A model generated the notes under the pieces. It was not told the DNA's origin. It was given only the letters and a program-made list of their open reading frames with translations, and did no database searches. A stretch of DNA of 5,083 bases from Acidimicrobiaceae bacterium (GTDB lineage Bacteria; Actinomycetota; Acidimicrobiia; Acidimicrobiales; UBA8190), in NCBI GenBank assembly GCA_003453695.1, contig DMNK01000107.1:10755-15837 (forward strand), in the 5' to 3' direction. Shown piece after piece: positions 1 to 3,181 of this stretch (within the stretch, counting starts at the first letter, position 1; each line of letters begins with the position of its first letter). The position numbers and the translations under genes were made by a program.

Positions 1-239
1 CGTGGTCACCTCCCGTTCCCACCGGCGCGGAGACTCCCCACATCACCCCGGGGCGGGCGTCTGGTCAGCGCGGAGACCTGGGATAGCAGCGCGGGGACTC
101 CGCTCGAGCTGCCCGACGTCGCCGGTCGCCGGCCCGTCGGGTGGCGGTCGGTCGACGGCGAGGTGCTCGTCGACCTCTTGAGCGGGACGCCAGACGGTGG
201 GCGCTGCGGTGGGGCCTGTCGGTCCAGGAGCTGTCGTGA
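1..239 (+). pseudogene. 3' end of an unidentified gene, apparently frameshifted, cut by the left edge
   Basis: I do not recognise this gene. Frame 1 is open from the window edge, and over about 100-177 it has a protein-like composition with G/C-ending codons (a segment reading GWRSVDGEVLVDLL). The likely continuation is in frame 3 from about 177 (LERDARRWALRWGLSVQELS) to a TGA at 237-239. Joining the two needs a -1 shift around 172-180. The TGA overlaps the GTG start of the next gene in a GTGA arrangement, which is typical of translationally coupled genes and supports frame 3 as the true 3' end. The first 70 bases are not convincingly coding in any frame, so the upstream extent is unclear. 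The last residues faintly resemble the first helix of an XRE-type helix-turn-helix, but this is too short to name. The alternative is plain non-coding sequence. Confidence 0.3.
226..230 (+). promoter_or_regulatory. Ribosome binding site AGGAG that sets the GTG start at 236
   Basis: AGGAG lies 5 bases upstream of GTG at 236. The longer in-frame choice, GTG at 197, has no comparable site and would add a glycine/proline-rich stretch that does not look like part of the fold. The 236 start also gives the GTGA overlap with the preceding stop. Confidence 0.55.
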
Positions 240-592
240 GCGAGCGGGCACTTCTCGATGCTGCGCTGGTGCGCCGGCGGCGGCCTGAGATGGGGCTGTC
301 GGTACGGACGGTGTCGGGAGAACTCGGCGTCACCGCAACGATGTACACGGCGCTCGAGAACGGCCACGGCCACGACGTGGTCACGCTCGACACGGTGCTG
401 CGCCTGGCTCGAGTACTCGGCACCACCGTGGAGGCGTTGCTCGTCGACGAGGTGGAGGAACCGAATGCCGTCGACGAAGAAGACGACCCGGCCCGGTTAG
501 GTGCAGTGCTCGTGGCCGTGGGCAAGCTCACCCCGGTCGGCACCCTGATCGAGGTGCTCGACTGGCCACTCGACCCGATTGCACCGAGCTGA
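236..592 (+). CDS. XRE-type helix-turn-helix protein (probably the N-terminal half of a frameshifted gene)
   Basis: This encodes 118 residues from GTG at 236. Residues about 11-69 form an XRE/HTH_3-like DNA-binding domain: a basic first helix (LVRRRRPEMGLS), a helix-turn-helix core (VRTVSGELGVTATMYTALENG) and a closing helix (LDTVLRLARVLGTTVEALL). An acidic linker (DEVEEPNAVDEEDD) follows, then the start of another helical unit (RLGAVLVAVGKLTPVGTLIEVLDWPLD) that is cut short at TGA 590-592. The unit resembles the first part of a winged-helix domain and seems to continue in the next frame from about 576, so the native protein is probably longer. The likely role is transcriptional regulation in the cytoplasm; the target is unknown. 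It converges on the CBASS cassette, so regulation of that cassette is possible but not shown. The DNA-binding call is fairly secure, the C-terminus is not. Confidence 0.72.
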   Translation: MSERALLDAALVRRRRPEMGLSVRTVSGELGVTATMYTALENGHGHDVVTLDTVLRLARVLGTTVEALLVDEVEEPNAVDEEDDPARLGAVLVAVGKLTPVGTLIEVLDWPLDPIAPS

Positions 593-1031
593 GATCCGGT
601 TGGCCCAGGCGCTCGCTGTCTGCGGTATGTCCCTGCGCCGGAACGGCCACCAGCTGGCCATCGTCGGTACTGTCGACGCCGTCGACAGCGCCACGCTGGA
701 GGCGGCAGTGCGCCGGCATCTGCACCGAGACCATGTGTCGAATACTGAAGCCCGGCTCCTACGCCAGGTCGAGCACGGCGACGTTCCCACCGAGCCGTCG
801 AATCACGAACGGGTGGGCTTGCAGACGCTGGTGAATGCCAGGCTGGTGTCCTTCGGCTCCCCCACAACCAAGAGCACCGAAGCCCCGATCATGCTCAGCG
901 AGGACGTGCGCTTCAGCCTCATGCTGGACGAGGACCCGGACGCTTCGGTGCCGTCCCGGCGGCGCCGGCGTTCAACAGCGACGGTGGCGGGGGCGACGGC
1001 CAACCGTCGAGGGCAAGGTCATGTCGGATGA
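576..1031 (+). CDS. Second half of the HTH regulator (or a separate overlapping ORF), unknown family
   Basis: The reading frame is open from about 549, and strong G/C third-position bias supports coding to TGA at 1029-1031. As an independent gene it would need TTG at 579 (150 residues, overlapping the HTH ORF by 14 bases) or ATG at 627, neither with a visible ribosome binding site. Read as a continuation of the HTH ORF after skipping one C at 574-576, the junction becomes WPLDRLHRAEIRLAQAL, which flows well and completes a wing-like segment (MSLRRNGHQLAIVG). The fused protein would be 264 residues. The rest holds a helical region (DAVDSATLEAAVRRHLHRDHV, then ARLLRQVEHGDVPTEPSNHERV) resembling a second DNA-binding or dimerisation unit, a segment SEDVRFSLMLDEDPD, and an arginine-rich tail (RRRRRSTATVAG). 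I cannot name a family for this half. Confidence 0.6.
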   Translation, partial: RLHRAEIRLAQALAVCGMSLRRNGHQLAIVGTVDAVDSATLEAAVRRHLHRDHVSNTEARLLRQVEHGDVPTEPSNHERVGLQTLVNARLVSFGSPTTKSTEAPIMLSEDVRFSLMLDEDPDASVPSRRRRRSTATVAGATANRRGQGHVG

Positions 1032-1034
1032 GAG

Positions 1035-1064
1035 CCTCGGGGATGCCCTCAGCCGACCCCGGGG
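1035..1064. terminator. GC-rich hairpin between convergent genes, candidate bidirectional terminator
   Basis: CCTCGGGG (1035-1042) pairs with CCCCGGGG (1057-1064) over 8 bp with one G-T wobble, around a 14-base loop. It occupies almost all of the 34 bases between the plus-strand stop at 1031 and the minus-strand stop at 1066. There is no T-run on either side, which is common for actinobacterial terminators but weakens the call. Confidence 0.45.
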
Positions 1065-1065
1065 T

Positions 1066-1457
1066 CTACCTCGTCCGACGGCGCATGAAGGGGAACCTCG
1101 GCACCAGGACACGTTCGCTGGCAATCAGGTCCTCGGGCCGGTAGCTCCGGCGGCGCTCGCCTGTCAGCCAGCTCCACATGACGAGATCGTCATCCTGTGC
1201 CGGGAGCCGGCCCGTCAGCTTGCCCCACAGGTCTCCCTGCCCTGCTTGAGAGCCTCGGCCAGGTCGGGGACCGAGTTCCTGTGGCGGAGCTGCAGCAGGT
1301 GGACCTTGAAGGCGAGTTCGTGTTGCTCTCGAGCTCGGGCCAGACGAAGTGCCTCATGCCAGTCCGTCGCCAGGTTCCAGTACACGTCCTCCTGCACGCC
1401 GAAATAGGAGAGCACAGAAAGGAGCTGTCGAGGCACAAACGACGGCTGGGCGGGCAT
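1066..1457 (-). pseudogene. Fourth cassette gene, about 130 residues, broken by an apparent -1 frameshift
   Basis: I do not recognise this gene. The first frame starts at ATG 1457, reads MPAQPSFVPRQLLSVLSYFG, and continues helix-rich (DVYWNLATDWHEALRLARAR, then SVPDLAEALKQG) until TGA at 1217-1215 after 80 residues, the last few being out of character. The -1 frame from about 1242 continues smoothly (GDLWGKLTGRLPAQDDDLVM, WSWLTGERRRSYRPEDLIAS, then ERVLVPRFPFMRRRTR) to TAG at 1068-1066. One missing base, for example a G in the GGG at 1242-1240, would restore a protein of about 130 residues. No classical slippery heptamer is visible, so an assembly error or genuine mutation is more likely than programmed frameshifting. 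No signal peptide or membrane segment is seen. The gene lies 6 bases after the cyclase stop, in the same frame, with only a weak ribosome binding site. A role in the CBASS cassette is inferred from position only. Confidence 0.6.
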
Positions 1458-1463
1458 AAGCGA

Positions 1464-2333
1464 CTACCCGTAGGCCGGGAACTCGTCGCCGAAGACGATG
1501 CGCCACTGTGCGATCGCCGTCTTGTGGTCGCCCGTAGCCTCTGCCCTCAACGCCTTGGCGGCGTGTGTTTCGGCAGCCTCCATCGCCTGCTTGGCGTTCG
1601 CCCGCCGAGTGCTGAGCCAGCCCATGTAGTCGTCGAGAGCGCCGCCGAATGCGGGGTCGGACGCCGAGATGTTGGCGTGCTTGAAGAAGGCCTGACACGT
1701 CTCCCTCGAGTTGGACCCGAGCGAGGAGAAAGTGTTGGCGGCCATCACCTCGAGGTGGAAGGACTTGAAATACCTCGAGTGCTCCCGGTTCCATCTCCGG
1801 AGCATCCGGACAAGGGGCTTCAAGTAGCCGCCCAAGTCCTGGTTCTTCTGGGCCAACCAGGTCTCGTGGTAGTCGGGGTTGGTGGAGATCCACTTGCCGT
1901 CGCCGGCGGGCAGCAGGTAGCCGCCTCCAGAGCGAGGCAGCACCGGTGCGATGTCGACGTGAGGCTTCTGCTTGTAGAAGAGGCGCACTGCTTGGCCACG
2001 AGCGCCAACCACCTCGACCTGGTACTCATCGAGGGCGTCACGGACCCGGTAGAGGAACTTGCGGGAGTTCCCGTAGTACTTGCTGTAGACCTCCTGGGCG
2101 TCTCCGAAGACGGCGAGCACGTCAACGTCCTCGAGCGGACGGATGATCGTTTCCCGTCCTGCCGATCCGATCAGTTTCGTCTTTTGCAAGGGCATATCCG
2201 ACGAACCTGGAAACGCCTTCTCCAAGTAGCCGTGGCAGGTCTCACGGCGGGACTTGACGAGATCTCTCTGCGTGGATGTCAAGGTGAGCTTGGCTTTGAA
2301 CTCGTCGAAGGCCTTGGCCGTTGTTGTGGCCAT
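1464..2333 (-). CDS. SMODS-type CD-NTase, CBASS cyclic oligonucleotide synthase
   Basis: This encodes 289 residues. It is predicted to make a cyclic di- or trinucleotide second messenger from NTPs in the cytosol when phage infection is sensed. The polymerase-beta-like core is clear: LIGSAGRET (G56-S57, residues 54-62) followed by D69 and D71 in LEDVDVLAVF, and a third acidic residue D127 in HVDIAPVLP. These match the GS...DxD...D metal and nucleotide-binding pattern. The helical half includes YLKPLVRMLRRWNREH (about 170-185) and FKSFHLEVMA (189-198), typical of SMODS nucleotidyltransferases. It is short for the family and has no obvious C-terminal sensor extension. ATG 2333 is chosen because it overlaps the SLATT stop (TGATG) and follows GAGGG by 7 bases; the longer open frame upstream is only a shadow of the SLATT gene. 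By hand count about a quarter of the first 75 codons end in A or T, more than in nrdJ, suggesting horizontal acquisition. The product nucleotide cannot be told from sequence alone. Confidence 0.9.
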   Translation of the reverse strand: MATTTAKAFDEFKAKLTLTSTQRDLVKSRRETCHGYLEKAFPGSSDMPLQKTKLIGSAGRETIIRPLEDVDVLAVFGDAQEVYSKYYGNSRKFLYRVRDALDEYQVEVVGARGQAVRLFYKQKPHVDIAPVLPRSGGGYLLPAGDGKWISTNPDYHETWLAQKNQDLGGYLKPLVRMLRRWNREHSRYFKSFHLEVMAANTFSSLGSNSRETCQAFFKHANISASDPAFGGALDDYMGWLSTRRANAKQAMEAAETHAAKALRAEATGDHKTAIAQWRIVFGDEFPAYG

Positions 2334-2836
2334 CAGCGTGCCCTCGTGGCATCCACGGCGTAGCTCTGGCGACCTCGTTCGATGTTCCCCCGGCCTCGCC
2401 AGTAGGCGTAGAAGGCCGGTAGGTCGGCGGCGGCGTTGGCGTCGGCGAGGCGCTTGGTGAGCTCGGCCAAGTGCTGGCGGGCTTGCTCCGCATCGAGGGT
2501 TGGCAGGTCGATCAGGCGGAGCTGGCGGGCGTCGGTCTGGATGCTCAGGTAGGCGTTGCCCGAGGCGTGGGCGTTGCTTACCCGCTTGGCGGCCCCGACG
2601 GCGGTGAGCACTGCGCCGAGGCCGGCAGCGGCCAGCGCCTCGGCTCCAGCCGGCACCCGAGCAGCAGCGTCGGCCAGGCCCGTTCCACCGGAGATGGCGG
2701 CCAGGACAGCCGCCGGCAGACCAACGACGAGCCCGAAACCACGCCAGAACTTCGCCTGCTCGAACTGCGTCTGTCCGCTGTACTTGGCGCTCTCCTCGAT
2801 CCGTTCGAGTTCGTCGCTGATGGCGCCCTTCTCCAT
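2333..2836 (-). CDS. SLATT-domain two-transmembrane effector
   Basis: This encodes 167 residues. The layout matches SLATT (SMODS and SLOG-associating 2TM effector) proteins: a short charged N-terminal helix (about 2-29, ending SGQTQFEQAKFWR), a first membrane segment (about 33-51, GLVVGLPAAVLAAISGG), a short Ala/Gly-rich link, a second membrane segment (about 66-83, ALAAAGLGAVLTAVGAA), and a soluble helical C-terminus of about 85 residues with the family-like stretch NAYLSIQTDARQLRLIDLP and LAELTKRLADANAAA. SLATT proteins are predicted to form membrane pores or disrupt the membrane when the partner nucleotide is produced, causing growth arrest or death; here that is inferred from the family and from adjacency to the cyclase. 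AAGGAG at 2847-2842 lies 5 bases before ATG. The start overlaps the upstream stop and the stop overlaps the cyclase start, both as TGATG, so the proteins are probably made in coupled amounts. The subtype of SLATT is not determined. Confidence 0.85.
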   Translation of the reverse strand: MEKGAISDELERIEESAKYSGQTQFEQAKFWRGFGLVVGLPAAVLAAISGGTGLADAAARVPAGAEALAAAGLGAVLTAVGAAKRVSNAHASGNAYLSIQTDARQLRLIDLPTLDAEQARQHLAELTKRLADANAAADLPAFYAYWRGRGNIERGRQSYAVDATRAR

Positions 2837-3003
2837 CAGTGCTCCTTGCGCACTCCCTTGAAGGGGGTGCCGTCCTCTTTGCCGTCCATGAATTCGCCGG
2901 TCTCGCTGTTGCGCTTGGTCCAGGTCTTGGTTTTCGGGTTGAAGACCTGGCTCCGGTCACGCACCTCGCCCTCCCGGTAGTCCTTGCCCGTGTTCTTGGC
3001 CAT
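2836..3003 (-). CDS. 55-residue charged protein leading the CBASS cassette, function unknown
   Basis: It begins MAKNTGKDYREGEVRDRSQV and ends DGTPFKGVRKEH. It is very hydrophilic, with 13 Lys/Arg and 10 Asp/Glu, no membrane segment and no cysteine. The middle has a hairpin-like pattern with Trp28-Thr-Lys-Arg31 followed by Thr35-Gly-Glu-Phe38, then Gly45-Thr-Pro-Phe-Lys-Gly50. ATG 3003 is the start because AGGAGGTGA sits just before it; the longer GTG choice at 3024 would place that site inside the gene. The stop overlaps the SLATT start (TGATG). Third positions and composition look coding. From memory, similar small proteins occur near defence-type genes in other bacteria, but I cannot verify this here. 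Possible roles include a regulator or chaperone of the effector, a nucleic-acid binder, or an unrelated small gene that drives translation of the cassette; none is demonstrated. Confidence 0.8.
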   Translation of the reverse strand: MAKNTGKDYREGEVRDRSQVFNPKTKTWTKRNSETGEFMDGKEDGTPFKGVRKEH

Positions 3004-3007
3004 CTGT

Positions 3008-3016
3008 TCACCTCCT
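3008..3016 (-). promoter_or_regulatory. Strong Shine-Dalgarno of the first cassette gene
   Basis: Reading the minus strand, AGGAGGTGA ends 4 bases before ATG 3003, and its GGAGG core is 7 bases away. It is the best ribosome binding site in the window. It decides the start of the 55-residue gene and probably sets translation for the coupled genes behind it. Confidence 0.8.
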
Positions 3017-3030
3017 CGGCTCACAAGATG

Positions 3031-3066
3031 CAGCAGGGCCCCGGCATGTCATCCGAGGCCCTGCTG
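3031..3066 (-). other. 10-bp perfect stem-loop in the leader of the CBASS cassette (attenuator or terminator candidate)
   Basis: CAGCAGGGCC (3031-3040) and GGCCCTGCTG (3057-3066) are exact reverse complements around 16 bases. Within the loop, CGG (3042-3044) can pair with CCG (3053-3055) and extend the structure past one mismatch. On the minus strand the stem ends 27 bases before ATG 3003 and does not cover the ribosome binding site. It lies about 115 bases after the nrdJ stop and has no U-run after it. It could end the nrdJ transcript, or act as a 5'-leader structure or operator if the cassette has its own promoter further upstream. I see no convincing -35/-10 pair in 3067-3181; the best -35-like hexamers (ATGACA, GTGACA) lack a good partner. 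Confidence 0.55.
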
Positions 3067-3128
3067 TTGCTGACTGCTTGCTAACTCGTCTATGTCACCG
3101 TTCGCGGATTGGAGTGTCATTGACCGCG

Positions 3129-3154
3129 GTTGTGCGCGTCATCGTGCGCGGAAC
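3129..3154 (-). terminator. Weak imperfect hairpin after nrdJ, possible terminator
   Basis: On the minus strand GTTCCGCGC and GCGCACAAC can pair at 7 of 9 positions around an 8-base loop, beginning 27 bases after the nrdJ stop. Two internal mismatches and no U-run make this a weak candidate. Just beyond it is an 8-bp palindrome ACCGCGGT (3123-3130). Confidence 0.22.
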
Positions 3155-3181
3155 TCCGACGTCACCTGGCGCGGTTTCTCA

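Noticed and set aside
43..867. 274-codon minus-strand open frame opposite the HTH genes
   Set aside because: It is dominated by Ser, Thr, Arg and Pro, as expected from the antisense of a high-GC gene, and the plus strand has a recognisable HTH domain.
1230..1250. Programmed -1 ribosomal frameshift in the fourth cassette gene
   Set aside because: No X XXY YYZ slippery heptamer is present at the junction and no downstream stimulatory structure is obvious. A base deletion or sequence error is simpler.
1197..2363. 388-codon plus-strand open frame across the cassette
   Set aside because: It is antisense to the CD-NTase and the fourth gene. Its translation is Val/Gly/Arg/Leu-rich with no recognisable domain, whereas the opposite strand encodes clear catalytic motifs.
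2334..3011. N-terminal extension of the CD-NTase to make a 515-residue protein
   Set aside because: The extra 226 residues are an Arg/Pro-rich out-of-frame reading of the SLATT and 55-residue genes. ATG 2333 has a ribosome binding site and a coupled TGATG start.
3131..3150. Repeat TGCGCG-TCATCG-TGCGCG as part of a repeat array
   Set aside because: There are only two short GC-rich copies, with no further units, so it is not a CRISPR or iteron array.
3067..3181. Sigma-70-type promoter for the cassette
   Set aside because: ATGACA and GTGACA resemble -35 boxes, but no -10 box of the TAnnnT type lies at suitable spacing, so no promoter is annotated.
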